NCBI RefSeq assembly: GCF_008763945.1
Contig: NZ_VTQH01000003.1
Location: forward strand, 186,001-250,000
DNA length: 64,000 nucleotides
Direction of reading: 5' to 3'
Source: Microbacterium testaceum StLB037
Lineage (GTDB): Bacteria > Actinomycetota > Actinomycetes > Actinomycetales > Microbacteriaceae
The position numbers and the translations under genes are program-made. Below are positions 24,559-33,317 of this stretch, one piece after another. The notes beneath the pieces were generated by a model. It was not told the DNA's origin. It was given only the letters and a program-made list of their open reading frames with translations, and did not search any database. Each line of letters begins with the position of its first letter. The stretch's first letter is position 1.

Positions 24559-26028
24559 ATGACGGCATCCGCCCCCGCTCCCGACCCGCGTCGGTGGCGG
24601 GCGCTCTCGGTGATGTTGATGGGGCAGTTCGCCGCCCTGCTCGACGTGAGCGTCACGAACGTCGCGCTGCCCTCGATCGGGCGATCCACCGGCGCGGGGG
24701 CGAGTGAGCTGCAGTGGATCGTGACGGGGTACGTGCTCGCCTTCGCCCTGGTGCCGGTGATCGGCGGGCGGCTGGGAGACCAGCGGGGGCGCCGACGCAT
24801 CTTCACGGTCGCCGTGCTCGGCTTCGTGAGCGCGAGCGCCGCCGTCGGCCTCGCCCCGAACGCCGGGCTGCTGATCGCTGCGCGCGTCGTCCAGGGACTG
24901 TTCGGCGGAATGATGGGGCCGCAGGTCTCGGGGTTCATCCAGAACGCCTTCCCCGCGTGGGAACGGGGTCGCGCCTTCGGGCGGTTGGGCCTGACCGTCG
25001 GCGCCGGCACGGCCTTGGGTCCGGTGATCGCGGGTCTGCTCATCGCTGCGGGCGGCCCCGAGATCGGCTGGCGCCTGGTGTTCTTCGTCAACGTGCCCGT
25101 CGGGATCGCCGCGGTCCTGCTCGCCCGCAGGTGGGTCCCGGCAGACGGACCGTCCTCGACGGGATCCTCGCGCCACATCGACGTCCTCGGCGCGCTGCTG
25201 CTCGGGGCGGGCGTGCTGTGCCTGCTGTTCCCCATCGTCGAGACGGGTCAGAGCGGCGGGCCTCTCACGCTGCTCCTGCTCGTTCCCGCCGCGGGATTCC
25301 TGTTCGCCCTCGTCCGCCACGAGGCACGACTGACGAGAGCGGATGCCGGGCCCCTTCTCGACCTGCGCCTGTTCCGCGTCCGCTCCTTCGTCACGGGTGT
25401 CGTCTTCGCGGTCGTCTTCTTCTGCAGCAACACCGGCATTCCGCTCGTGCTCGCGCTGTACTACCAGAACGGCCTCGGCTTCTCGGCGCTGCAGTCCGGC
25501 CTCGGCGTCACGGCCTACGCGATCGGCTCGGTCGTCGGGGCCCCGGTGGCGGGGCGCTTCGTGTCGCGGGTGGGCCGTCCGCTGCTCGTCGGAGCGGTCG
25601 CGGTGTTCACCGGCGTCACGGTCGTCCTCGGTCTTCTCGTGCAGGCGGGAGCCGAAGCGACCGACCCGGTGGGGGTCATCCTGCGGCTGTGCGTGCCCCT
25701 CTTCGTGCTCGGGATCGCGGGCGGTGCGATCGTCACCCCCAACCAGACGCTCACCCTCGCCGACGTCGATCCCCGCCGAGGAGGCGTTGCCGGCGGAGTC
25801 GTGCAGACGGCCCAGCGGGTGGGGTCGTCGATCGGACAGACGGTGCTGGGCACCGCCTTCGCGCTCGCGATCGCGGGTGCAGCCGGGTCGGCGGCCCCCG
25901 GATCTCCCGCGCCGGAACCCGGCGCTTTCGCCGACGCTCTCACCCTCGCCCTCGCGGTGTCCGTGGTGTTCTCGGGGTCGGCCATCGTCCTCAGCGCCGT
26001 CGAGGTGCGTCGGCACCGGCGCAGCTGA
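24559..26028 (+). CDS. MFS transporter, DHA2 (14-helix) drug exporter family
   Basis: A 489-residue protein with about 14 hydrophobic segments. It has LDVSVTNVALPSIG in helix 1 (motif D1), VIGGRLGDQRGRRRIF (motif A) and GPVIAGLLIAAGG (motif C of antiporters). These point to proton-coupled drug or metabolite export. The ATG at 24559 is the conserved start region. No regulator is adjacent. Substrate unknown. Confidence 0.85.
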   Translation: MTASAPAPDPRRWRALSVMLMGQFAALLDVSVTNVALPSIGRSTGAGASELQWIVTGYVLAFALVPVIGGRLGDQRGRRRIFTVAVLGFVSASAAVGLAPNAGLLIAARVVQGLFGGMMGPQVSGFIQNAFPAWERGRAFGRLGLTVGAGTALGPVIAGLLIAAGGPEIGWRLVFFVNVPVGIAAVLLARRWVPADGPSSTGSSRHIDVLGALLLGAGVLCLLFPIVETGQSGGPLTLLLLVPAAGFLFALVRHEARLTRADAGPLLDLRLFRVRSFVTGVVFAVVFFCSNTGIPLVLALYYQNGLGFSALQSGLGVTAYAIGSVVGAPVAGRFVSRVGRPLLVGAVAVFTGVTVVLGLLVQAGAEATDPVGVILRLCVPLFVLGIAGGAIVTPNQTLTLADVDPRRGGVAGGVVQTAQRVGSSIGQTVLGTAFALAIAGAAGSAAPGSPAPEPGAFADALTLALAVSVVFSGSAIVLSAVEVRRHRRS

Positions 26029-26062
26029 CGCGAGCCGTCCGCCCGGACGCTAGCGTCGAGGG

Positions 26063-26983
26063 ATGCATGCCACCTCCGCCCGCCTCGGGCTCGGCCTCGC
26101 CGCCGTCGGTCGCCCCGCCTACATCACGACCGCGCGCGACAGCGACCTGGGCGACCCCGCCGAGCGCTCGGTCGACGCGATGCGCGAGCGCGCGCACAAG
26201 CTGCTCGACGAGGCGTGGGCTCTCGGCATCCGGTACATCGACGCCGCCCGCTCGTACGGTCTCGCCGAGGAGTTCCTGGGGACGTGGCTCGCCGCTCACC
26301 CGGGCCGTCGCGAGCACCTCACCGTGGGGTCGAAGTGGGGCTACGCCTACGTCGGGGCGTGGAGGATGGATGCCGCTGAGCACGAGCGCAAGGAACACTC
26401 GGTCGCCATGTTCGACCGGCAGTGGCCCGAGACGCTCGAGGCGCTGGGCTCGGCCCCGGACTTCTACCTGATCCACTCCGTGACCCCCGAGAGCACCGCG
26501 CTCGGCGACGCGGTCCTGCTGGCGCGGTTGCGCGGCCTCCGAGACGAGGGCGTGCGCATCGGTCTCTCGACCAGCGGGCCGCACCAGGCAGAGGTGATCC
26601 GCGCCGCTCTCGCGGTCGAGGAGTCCCCGTTCTCGGTCGTGCAGTCGACGTGGAACCTGCTCGAACCCTCCGTCGCCCCCGCCCTGCAGGACGCCCACGA
26701 CGCCGGCTGGATAGTGGTCGTCAAAGAGGCGCTCGCCAACGGCGAGCTCGCTCGCGCCGAATCGGGCAGTCACCTCGAGGCCCTGGCATCCGGAATGCCC
26801 TCCGACGTGTTCGCTCTCGGCGCCGCGCTCGCGCAGCCCTGGGCCGACATCGTGCTCAGCGGCGCGACCACCCTCGCGCACCTGCGCCGTGGCGCGAGCG
26901 CGCGACCGGTCGCCACCGCGGGGGAACTTGCGACCGACCCGGTCGACTACTGGCGCCGCCGGTCGGAACGCCCCTGGCGGTGA
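26063..26983 (+). CDS. Aldo/keto reductase
   Basis: A 306-residue AKR. YIDAARSYGLAEEFLG gives the Asp and Tyr of the catalytic set, VGSKWGYAYVG the Lys, and DFYLIHSVTPES the substrate-side His. The C-terminal cofactor region is weaker than usual. It is probably an NADPH-dependent reductase of aldehydes or keto sugars. It stands alone, 34 bases after the MFS gene. Confidence 0.82.
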   Translation: MHATSARLGLGLAAVGRPAYITTARDSDLGDPAERSVDAMRERAHKLLDEAWALGIRYIDAARSYGLAEEFLGTWLAAHPGRREHLTVGSKWGYAYVGAWRMDAAEHERKEHSVAMFDRQWPETLEALGSAPDFYLIHSVTPESTALGDAVLLARLRGLRDEGVRIGLSTSGPHQAEVIRAALAVEESPFSVVQSTWNLLEPSVAPALQDAHDAGWIVVVKEALANGELARAESGSHLEALASGMPSDVFALGAALAQPWADIVLSGATTLAHLRRGASARPVATAGELATDPVDYWRRRSERPWR

Positions 26984-26990
26984 GCCCGGC

Positions 26991-27374
26991 TCAGGGGACG
27001 CAGTTCAGGGTGGCGACGGTGCCCGAGACGTTCGACCACGACGTCGCGATCGCGGTCGCGAGCACCGACCCCGACGAGGAGCGGGCCTGCACGTAGCCGG
27101 CGGAGCGCGCGTTCGCGATCGAGCGCACGGAGATGCCGGGGGAGTACGTGCCGCAGTACGCGAACGACACCCGCGTTCCCGACAGGCTCGACCCGCTGAA
27201 GGCGCACACGTTCCCGTCGGCGCAGCTGCCGACGGCGCGCTCGGTGCCGGAGGGCACGTCGACGGTCATGCCGAGCTCGGGCCATTCCGCGTGATGCGAG
27301 TCGATGACGACCCCGCCGGGGATCTCGGCGAGGGCCGCGGCGATGTCGGGGTGCAGTTCGTCGGTCGTGGTCAT
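26991..27374 (-). CDS. Peptidase-inhibitor I36 / beta-gamma-crystallin-like small protein
   Basis: A 127-residue protein. The C-terminal half reads CADGNVCAFSGSSLSGTRVS followed by FAYCGTYSPGISVRSIANAR. That is a Cys-rich Greek-key pattern like the I36 inhibitor family (C..G.vC.w......G), with a final Cys in LNCVP. No signal peptide is visible, although this fold is usually secreted. It is the last gene of the sigma-factor operon (28868 to 26991), so the sigma factor may control it. Family call tentative. Confidence 0.5.
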   Translation of the reverse strand: MTTTDELHPDIAAALAEIPGGVVIDSHHAEWPELGMTVDVPSGTERAVGSCADGNVCAFSGSSLSGTRVSFAYCGTYSPGISVRSIANARSAGYVQARSSSGSVLATAIATSWSNVSGTVATLNCVP

Positions 27375-28366
27375 TCGGCGTCCGCCTTTCTGTCGGAGAC
27401 GTCCCAGAGGGTGTAGTCGGTGATGGAGCCCGCGGGAAGCCTCAGGCTGGGATTGTCGGCGAGCAGCTTCGACTCGTATCCGACGATGCGCCCCGTGTCG
27501 GCCGAGAGCAGCAGCGTCGCCTCGGAGGTCGTCAGCCCCGAGGGCACGGCGGCCAGACCGATCACCGGACGCCCCACCCGATCGAACGCGGTCCCCACGA
27601 CGCGCAGACCCGGAGCCTTCGCGACGACCTCGAGCAACGCCGCCTGCTGCGGACCGGTGAGGGTCCACTCGCCCAGCAGCGACCGCGCGCCGAGCATCGC
27701 ATCGCCCGCCGTGAGCTGGTCGCCGGCGCCGGTCGAGGTGAGCACGAGGGCCCGCATCGCGTCGACGGTGGGCTCGGGGGCGGTGGGGGAGAGCGGGGAG
27801 AACTGGTTCCGCACGAACTGCAGGTCACCGACCACGGTCCCGGGAGTGGGCTCGCCCGTGGGCACCTCGTCTCCCGCGGCGTTGGTCGCCTCGGCGACGG
27901 TCGTCACGACGGATCCGGACAGGTCTTCGTTCCAGCGCACGTCGACCCACTCGCGGCGGAACACCGTCGCCTCGGCCTCGTCGGGCGATCCGCTGAAGTA
28001 CCACCCGAGCGACAGTGATCGTCGCTCGGGTTCGGAGGGGTCGGAACCGTCGGTCAATCGTCGTTGCGCCTGCGCGATCACCTGCGACGCATCGTCGCTG
28101 ACGGCGGTGAACACCAGCGGTTGAGGAGTGAGGGCGGATGCCGGGGTATTCGGCATCCAGAAGACTCCGGTGACGATCGCGAGGACCAGGACGACGACCG
28201 CGGCGGCCGAGCCCCAGGCGGCGTAGACGGGTCGACGGCGCGGTCGCTGAGCGGTCTGCGCGAACGCGCGAGCCCGGCGTTCGGCGGCGAGGGGGATCGG
28301 GGCGTCGAGGGGCGTTCGCGCCGGGTCGAGTCGGCGCAGGGCACGGGCGAGGTCATCGTCGTTCAT
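27371..28366 (-). CDS. CU044_5270-type membrane-anchored protein, probable anti-sigma partner
   Basis: A 331-residue protein. It has a short N-terminal cytoplasmic part (DDDLARALRRLDPARTP), a single membrane helix around residues 50-70 (WGSAAAVVVLVLAIVTGVFW), and a large extracytoplasmic domain ending in LWDVSD. Its start lies inside the sigma-factor gene (28353-28868), a common arrangement for sigma/anti-sigma pairs. The family is called CU044_5270 in actinobacteria. The anti-sigma role is inferred from topology and linkage. Confidence 0.65.
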   Translation of the reverse strand: MNDDDLARALRRLDPARTPLDAPIPLAAERRARAFAQTAQRPRRRPVYAAWGSAAAVVVLVLAIVTGVFWMPNTPASALTPQPLVFTAVSDDASQVIAQAQRRLTDGSDPSEPERRSLSLGWYFSGSPDEAEATVFRREWVDVRWNEDLSGSVVTTVAEATNAAGDEVPTGEPTPGTVVGDLQFVRNQFSPLSPTAPEPTVDAMRALVLTSTGAGDQLTAGDAMLGARSLLGEWTLTGPQQAALLEVVAKAPGLRVVGTAFDRVGRPVIGLAAVPSGLTTSEATLLLSADTGRIVGYESKLLADNPSLRLPAGSITDYTLWDVSDRKADAE

Positions 28367-28868
28367 CGAACACCTCCTCGCTCGAGCGTGCCGTGTCGGA
28401 CAGCAGCGGCCGGAGTCTGACGCGCACGCGGTTCAAGCGCGTCCACACCGTTCCGGCGCTCGCTCCGACGACCACGCCGACCTCGGCGGCCGAGAGATCC
28501 TCCCAGTAGGTGAGCCAGAGGATCTCGCGGTCCTTGTCCGAGAGCCCGCGGATCGCCTCCACGAGCCGTTCGATCATCTCGCTTCCCGACTCGGTCGAGA
28601 GGGTGCGCACCTGGTCCTCGATGTGCGTCCACAGTGCCCCCTCACGGTCTCGTCGTCGGTACTCGTTCGCGATGAGGTTGCGCGCCGTGCGGTACAGCCA
28701 CGGCAATCCGAACGGCTCTCGCGGATCGCGCTTGCGCCACGCGATTTCGAAGCATTCCATCGCGAGGTCGTCTGCGGCCTCGCGATCGGACACCCGCCGT
28801 TCGATGAATCGCCGAACGGTGTTGTAGTGCTCACGGAACAGCGCCGCGAAATCCGCGTCGTCCGTCAC
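28353..28868 (-). CDS. ECF RNA polymerase sigma factor
   Basis: A 171-residue sigma-70-like ECF factor. Region 2 has DFAALFREHYNTVRRFIERR and WLYRTARNLIANEYRRRDRE. Region 4 has LSDKDREILWLTYWEDLSAA and a helix-turn-helix GVVVGASAGTVWTRLNRVRVRL. I chose GTG 28868 because GAGGAAC precedes it; longer forms to 28988 lack a ribosome site. It is first in an operon with a membrane-anchored partner and the I36-like protein. Confidence 0.85.
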   Translation of the reverse strand: MTDDADFAALFREHYNTVRRFIERRVSDREAADDLAMECFEIAWRKRDPREPFGLPWLYRTARNLIANEYRRRDREGALWTHIEDQVRTLSTESGSEMIERLVEAIRGLSDKDREILWLTYWEDLSAAEVGVVVGASAGTVWTRLNRVRVRLRPLLSDTARSSEEVFDERR

Positions 28869-29069
28869 CGCTGTCGTTCCTCGTGCGTATACCCGGATTG
28901 TGTCGCCGCGTCGCCGAACCTTACGCGGGCGGGGAAGAAAAGATTTTCCGGTGGGCCTGTAAGGAATCGCGACCGACGAACACGGCACATGCGGGGGTGG
29001 GTACCGACTCCGGCTTCGAGAAGGTACCCATACGCCCGTCGTCCGATGTTCGGGTCAGAAGGTGACGGG

Positions 29070-29107
29070 CGAGGGGTTGCGCCGCGTGGGGGCGGCGCAA
29101 CCCCTCG
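29070..29107. terminator. Strong hairpin terminator
   Basis: A perfect 16-base stem, 29070-29085 with 29092-29107, around the loop GTGGGG. It lies 60 bases beyond the thioesterase stop on the minus strand. The rest of the 28869-29168 gap shows no gene; it must contain the sigma-factor promoter, which I could not pinpoint. Confidence 0.75.
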
Positions 29108-29168
29108 GATCTTCTGCATGCGATCCACCTTGTCAGAGTCGGTGGATGCCGTGACACGGCGACCGTCG

Positions 29169-29561
29169 TCAGGAGGGATCGACCAGGAGGTTGGTGATGC
29201 GCGCGGTCGCGATCAGTCGGTCCTCGTCGTCTACGACGCGGACGTCGTACGTGGCCAGGCGGCGGCCCCGGTGCGCCGGCGTAGCGACGGCGTGAATGCG
29301 GCCGTTCTCCGCCCCGCGGTGGTGCGTGATGTTGAGATCGACCCCGACGCACACCTTGCCGTAGGCGGAGGCGTGGATCATGGCCGCCCACGATCCCACG
29401 GCCTCGGAGAGCGCCGCCGTCGCGCCGCCGTGCAGGCGGCCGAGGGACTGCGTGTTCCCCGCCACCGGCATCCAGGCGCAGACGCGATCGGCGGACTGCT
29501 CGGTCACCGTGATGCCGAGGCGTTCGTCGAGGGCTCCGGGGGTGATGGTCCAGGTCGCCAT
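29169..29561 (-). CDS. PaaI-like hotdog thioesterase
   Basis: A 130-residue hotdog-fold protein. The family signature LGRLHGGATAALSEAVGSWAA contains the HGG turn and the catalytic acid region (29-50 residues further on). VGVDLNITHHRGAENGRI follows. It is the size of PaaI/MenI-type acyl-CoA thioesterases. It starts behind GGAAGGAGAC and is divergent from an MHS transporter. A TetR-type operator lies between them, and a PaaR-like TetR gene lies downstream of the transporter. It probably hydrolyses an aromatic or acyl-CoA to recover CoA. Confidence 0.8.
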   Translation of the reverse strand: MATWTITPGALDERLGITVTEQSADRVCAWMPVAGNTQSLGRLHGGATAALSEAVGSWAAMIHASAYGKVCVGVDLNITHHRGAENGRIHAVATPAHRGRRLATYDVRVVDDEDRLIATARITNLLVDPS

Positions 29562-29611
29562 GGCGTCTCCTTCCGCCGCCCTCTTGTCGTGGGCGCGCAC
29601 CTCTGACACTA

Positions 29612-29633
29612 TTACTGAACGCTCGGTCGGTAA
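29612..29633. promoter_or_regulatory. TetR operator (PaaR-like) between thioesterase and MHS transporter
   Basis: TTACTGAACGCTCGGTCGGTAA is one near-palindrome, TTACnGAnCG/CGnTCnGTAA. It resembles the CCGACCGA-type sites of FadR/PaaR TetR regulators. It is centred in the divergent promoter region, so one repressor could control both genes. Confidence 0.55.
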
Positions 29634-29683
29634 CAGCACCGACCCGGCGAATCCACCCTGCCCCACAGAACGACGGAGTTCTC

Positions 29684-31003
29684 ATGGCCTCGCTGACCTC
29701 GGCATCCGCTCCTGCCACCGGGATGAAACGAGAGGAACGGCGCGTGCTCGCCGGGACCCTCGTGGGCACCTCGATCGAGTGGTACGACTTCTTCATCTAC
29801 GCGCAGGCGGCGGGCCTCGTGCTCGCGCCCCTGTTCCTCGCACCCCTCGCCCAGAGCGATCCGGCGATCGCCCAGGTGCTCTCGTTCGCCACGATCGGCA
29901 TCTCGTTCCTCTTCCGTCCCCTCGGCGCCGTCGTGGCCGGCTGGCTCGGCGACCGCCTGGGGCGCAAGAAGATGCTCGTGCTGACCCTCATCATGATGGG
30001 CGTGTCGACCGCGCTCATCGGCGTGCTGCCGACCTACGCCGCGATCGGCGTGGCCGCTCCCATCCTGCTGATCCTGTTGCGGGTGCTGCAGGGCTTCTCC
30101 GCGGGCGGCGAGTGGGGCGGTGCCGCGCTGCTCTCCGTCGAGCACGCGCCCGTGCACCGTCGCGGCTACTTCGGCGCCTACCCGCAGATCGGCGTGCCGG
30201 TCGGCATGATCCTCGCCACCGCGACGCTGTGGATCCTCACCTCGTCGATGTCGGCCGAGGCCTTCCTCGCGTGGGGCTGGCGCGTGCCGTTCCTCTTCTC
30301 GATCGTGCTCATCGTCGTCGGGTACGTCATCCGCCGCGCGGTCGAGGAGAGCCCGGTCTTCGAAGACCTCGTCCGCCGTCGCAAGGAGTCGTCCGCTCCG
30401 CTGGGCCAGCTGTTCCGCAAGAACTGGCGCCAGGTGGCGCTGACGGCTTTCGTCTTCATCGGCAACAACGCCGCGGGCTACCTGCTCATCGCGTTCTTCG
30501 CGACCTACGCCGTGTCGGCTCTCGGCATGGAGCGCCCGACCGTGCTGTTGGCCACGACCCTGGCATCCTTCGGCTGGCTCGCCTTCACCCTGTGGGGCGG
30601 CCGGCTCTCGGACCGACTCGGACGCGTGCGCACCTTCCAGCTCGGCTATCTGCTGCTGGCCGTGTGGGCCGTGCCCATGTGGTTCCTCATCGACACTGCG
30701 AACATCGTCTGGTACTTCGTCGCGCTGTTCGTCATGACGCTCGGTCTCGGCCTGTCGTACGGCCCGCAGGCGGCGCTGTACGCCGAGATGTTCCCCGCGA
30801 ACGTGCGGTACTCGGGCGTGTCGATCGGCTACGCGCTCGGCGCGATCCTGGGCGGGGCGTTCGCGCCGATGATCGCCGAGGCGCTGCTGCGCTCGACGGG
30901 CGCCTCGTGGACGATCGGTCTGTACATCGCGATCGCCGCCCTCGTGTCGCTCGGCGCGGTCTCGCTCATCAAAGAGACGAAGGGCGTCGACCTGCACGCC
31001 TGA
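29684..31003 (+). CDS. MFS transporter, metabolite:H+ symporter (MHS) family
   Basis: A 439-residue, 12-helix transporter. GTSIEWYDFFIYAQAAGLVL is the MHS opening signature. AGWLGDRLGRKKMLVLT is motif A, LQGFSAGGEWGGAALL is in helix 4, and GGRLSDRLGRVRTFQ is the repeated motif. MHS members import shikimate, alpha-ketoglutarate, dicarboxylates or aromatic acids with protons. Next to a PaaI-like thioesterase and a PaaR-like TetR, an aromatic or carboxylic acid substrate is likely. Confidence 0.88.
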   Translation: MASLTSASAPATGMKREERRVLAGTLVGTSIEWYDFFIYAQAAGLVLAPLFLAPLAQSDPAIAQVLSFATIGISFLFRPLGAVVAGWLGDRLGRKKMLVLTLIMMGVSTALIGVLPTYAAIGVAAPILLILLRVLQGFSAGGEWGGAALLSVEHAPVHRRGYFGAYPQIGVPVGMILATATLWILTSSMSAEAFLAWGWRVPFLFSIVLIVVGYVIRRAVEESPVFEDLVRRRKESSAPLGQLFRKNWRQVALTAFVFIGNNAAGYLLIAFFATYAVSALGMERPTVLLATTLASFGWLAFTLWGGRLSDRLGRVRTFQLGYLLLAVWAVPMWFLIDTANIVWYFVALFVMTLGLGLSYGPQAALYAEMFPANVRYSGVSIGYALGAILGGAFAPMIAEALLRSTGASWTIGLYIAIAALVSLGAVSLIKETKGVDLHA

Positions 31004-31016
31004 TCCCGGATGCCGA

Positions 31017-31048
31017 GAAGGGGCCCCTGCGCAGGCGCGGGCCCCTTC
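31017..31048. terminator. Hairpin terminator between transporter and TetR gene
   Basis: GAAGGGGCCC (31017-31026) pairs perfectly with GGGCCCCTTC (31039-31048) around a 12-base loop, followed by TTCG. It lies 14 bases past the transporter stop and before the convergent TetR gene. Confidence 0.7.
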
Positions 31049-31175
31049 TTCGCGCGCGAGAACACACGAACGGTTCGAGGTCACACGGTGCGCCGGCCCC
31101 GGATCGGGTGCGCTCGGCCGGATCGTGTGATGTCGGCGGGGCGCGGGGCGCGGGGCGCGGGGCACCGCCGCCGGG

Positions 31176-31823
31176 TCAGGCGGTGCGGAGGCCGTCGATG
31201 GCGATGCGCACGATGTCGGAGCCGAGGCGGTCTCCGTCGACCCCGCCCCCGGGGCGGTACCACTCCACGACCGAGTTGATCATGCCGAACAGCAGGCGCG
31301 CGGCGACCGCGGCGTCGACGTCGTCGCGGACGCTCCCCTCGGCCTGGGCTTCGGCGACGAGGCTGGTCACCCGGTGATCGAAGACGCGGCGGCGTTCGAG
31401 CGCGGCCTGCTCGACCGCGCTGTTGCCGCGTACGCGCAGCAGCAGCGTGACCGCCGGGAGCTGGGCCACGAGCACGTCGGTCGCCCCGGTGAGCACGAAG
31501 CGGAGGCGATCGGATGCCGCGCCCTCGCGGGCGCCGGGCTGATCGAGCACAGCCTCGAGGCCGTCGAGAGCGGCGTCGAGGGCGACGGCCAGCAGCTCCT
31601 CCTTCGAGGAGAAGTGGTGGTAGAGCGCGGACTTGGTCAGTCCGAGCCGTTTGGCGAGATCGGCCACGCTCGTGGCGTCGTACCCCTGCTCGTTGAACAG
31701 CTGCACCGCGACGGAGAGGAGCCCCTCGCGGTCGTACCCCGGCCGCCCGCGGCGAGCGGGCGCGTCTCCCGCGGCGTCGGTGTCGACGGCGGTTCGAGGT
31801 GTCGTCACGGAATCGGCGGTCAC
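31176..31823 (-). CDS. TetR family regulator, PaaR-like
   Basis: A 215-residue TetR protein. RRGRPGYDREGLLSVAVQLF then NEQGYDATSVADLAKRLGLT and KSALYHHFSSKEELL form the helix-turn-helix, closely matching actinobacterial PaaR proteins. The start is uncertain: GTG 31823 or GTG 31808, neither with a clear ribosome site. The probable operator is the palindrome at 29612, in front of the thioesterase and MHS genes. If so, a CoA thioester is the likely inducer. That is inference from the family. Confidence 0.78.
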   Translation of the reverse strand: MTADSVTTPRTAVDTDAAGDAPARRGRPGYDREGLLSVAVQLFNEQGYDATSVADLAKRLGLTKSALYHHFSSKEELLAVALDAALDGLEAVLDQPGAREGAASDRLRFVLTGATDVLVAQLPAVTLLLRVRGNSAVEQAALERRRVFDHRVTSLVAEAQAEGSVRDDVDAAVAARLLFGMINSVVEWYRPGGGVDGDRLGSDIVRIAIDGLRTA

Positions 31824-31835
31824 GGAATCAGTGTG

Positions 31836-33245
31836 TCACTCCAACAGGGCGGGGGCATCGGCGTGCAGCAGGGCCCGCGCCGCGTTGCCGATGACCGCGC
31901 TGTAGGTGGGGTAGGCGAAGCGCACCCCGGCCAGGGTCGAGACGTCGATGCCGGCCGCCATCGCGGTGGTGACCGACTGGATCACCTCGACGGCGTTCTC
32001 GCCCACCGCGTGGGCGCCCAGCACGAGCTCGCGGCGACGGTCGGCGATGAGCATGAGGAATCCGCGCTCCCGATCGTCGATGACCGCGCGGTCGAGGTCG
32101 GCGAAGCGCACCGTCGCCACGACGCACGAGGGATCGCGGTCGCGCGCCTGCTCCTCGGTGAGGCCCACGCCGGCGTAGTCGGGGTCGGTGAACCCGCCCG
32201 CGGGGAGCAGGTGGTGCGGCGTGCGTCGATTCGCCCCGAGCACCGCGTTCTCGGCGGCTGCTTCGCCCTCGAACTGCGCCGCCTGCACGAGCATGTCGCG
32301 CCCGTTCGCGTCGCCGACGGCGAGGATGTGCGGCACGATCGTGCGGAAATACCGGTCGACGGGGATCGCCGAGCGTTCGACCGCGACCCCGGCGTTGTCA
32401 AGGCCGAGGTCCTCGACGTCGGCGGGCCACCCGGTCGCCGTGATCACGACGTCGGCGTCGACGGCGCGCGACGAGCCGTCCTCGCGCCAGGTGAGGGTGA
32501 GCGACCCGTCGTCGGTACGGTCGATGCGCTCCACCGTCTCGATGCCGGTGCGCACCTGAACCCCGTGCTCCGTGAGCGACTCCTCGATCACGCGCGAGAT
32601 GGAGGCGTCGGATGCCATCAGCACGCGCGGCGCGACGTCGAGGAGGGTGACCTCCGACCCGAAGGAGCGGAACACCGTCACCAGCTGAGCACCGGTGTTG
32701 CCCGCTCCGATGACGACGACGCGGCGGGGGAGTTCGGTCAGGGTGAGCACGTCCTCGGGGACCGTGGCGAGTTCCGCCCCGGGGATCGGCAGGCGTCGCG
32801 AGTGACCGCCGACGCACACGAGGATCGACTCCGCGCGGATCCGCCGCCCGCTGTCGAGCACGAGGGTGTGGTCGTCGGCGAAGCGCGCGCGCCCCTCCTG
32901 CACGAGATCCACCCCGGCCTCAGCGAAGCGCTCAGCCTCTCTCTTGATGGAGCGCACGGCATCCACCCGCTCGTGAACCCTCGACACCACGGCCGACCAG
33001 TCGACGCGGGGCTCGTCGACGACGATGCCGTAGTCGTCGGCCGAGCGGGTCTCGCGCATGAGACGAGCCGCTTTCGCGAGCACGCGCGTCGGGACGCATC
33101 CGGTGTTGACGCAGGTGCCCCCGACCCGGCCCGCCTCGAGAACCACCACGGACGCGCCGAGCTCGGCTGCGCGGAGGGCCGCGGCGGTTCCGGCGGGCCC
33201 GGCTCCGATCACGGCGATGTCGTAACTGTCGGCGTCGTGGGTCAC
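31836..33245 (-). CDS. Pyridine nucleotide-disulfide oxidoreductase family flavoprotein
   Basis: A 469-residue FAD/NAD(P) flavoprotein. It has the N-terminal FAD fold IAVIGAGPAGTAAALRAAEL and the redox disulfide motif GGTCVNTGCVPTR. The central NAD(P) fold is VVVIGAGNTGAQLVTVFRSFG and the second FAD motif is HILAVGDANG. The C-terminal dimerisation region reads FAYPTYSAVIG, so the His-Glu dyad of lipoamide/glutathione-type reductases (HPTxxE) is missing. Mercuric or lipoamide reduction is therefore doubtful; a transhydrogenase-like or quinone reductase role fits better. It starts 12 bases upstream of the TetR gene region on the same strand. Confidence 0.8.
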   Translation of the reverse strand: MTHDADSYDIAVIGAGPAGTAAALRAAELGASVVVLEAGRVGGTCVNTGCVPTRVLAKAARLMRETRSADDYGIVVDEPRVDWSAVVSRVHERVDAVRSIKREAERFAEAGVDLVQEGRARFADDHTLVLDSGRRIRAESILVCVGGHSRRLPIPGAELATVPEDVLTLTELPRRVVVIGAGNTGAQLVTVFRSFGSEVTLLDVAPRVLMASDASISRVIEESLTEHGVQVRTGIETVERIDRTDDGSLTLTWREDGSSRAVDADVVITATGWPADVEDLGLDNAGVAVERSAIPVDRYFRTIVPHILAVGDANGRDMLVQAAQFEGEAAAENAVLGANRRTPHHLLPAGGFTDPDYAGVGLTEEQARDRDPSCVVATVRFADLDRAVIDDRERGFLMLIADRRRELVLGAHAVGENAVEVIQSVTTAMAAGIDVSTLAGVRFAYPTYSAVIGNAARALLHADAPALLE

Positions 33246-33317
33246 GGTGATCCTCCCGGGTCGAGATCCCCAGTCAATCCCGCGCGATCGACCTCGCCGC
33301 GGGGCTTGCGCCGGGGG

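Noticed and set aside
29612..31165. A 517-codon minus-strand reading frame opposite the MHS transporter
   Set aside because: The translation is dominated by Arg, His, Glu and Gly, and no start signal is present. The + strand transporter is certain.
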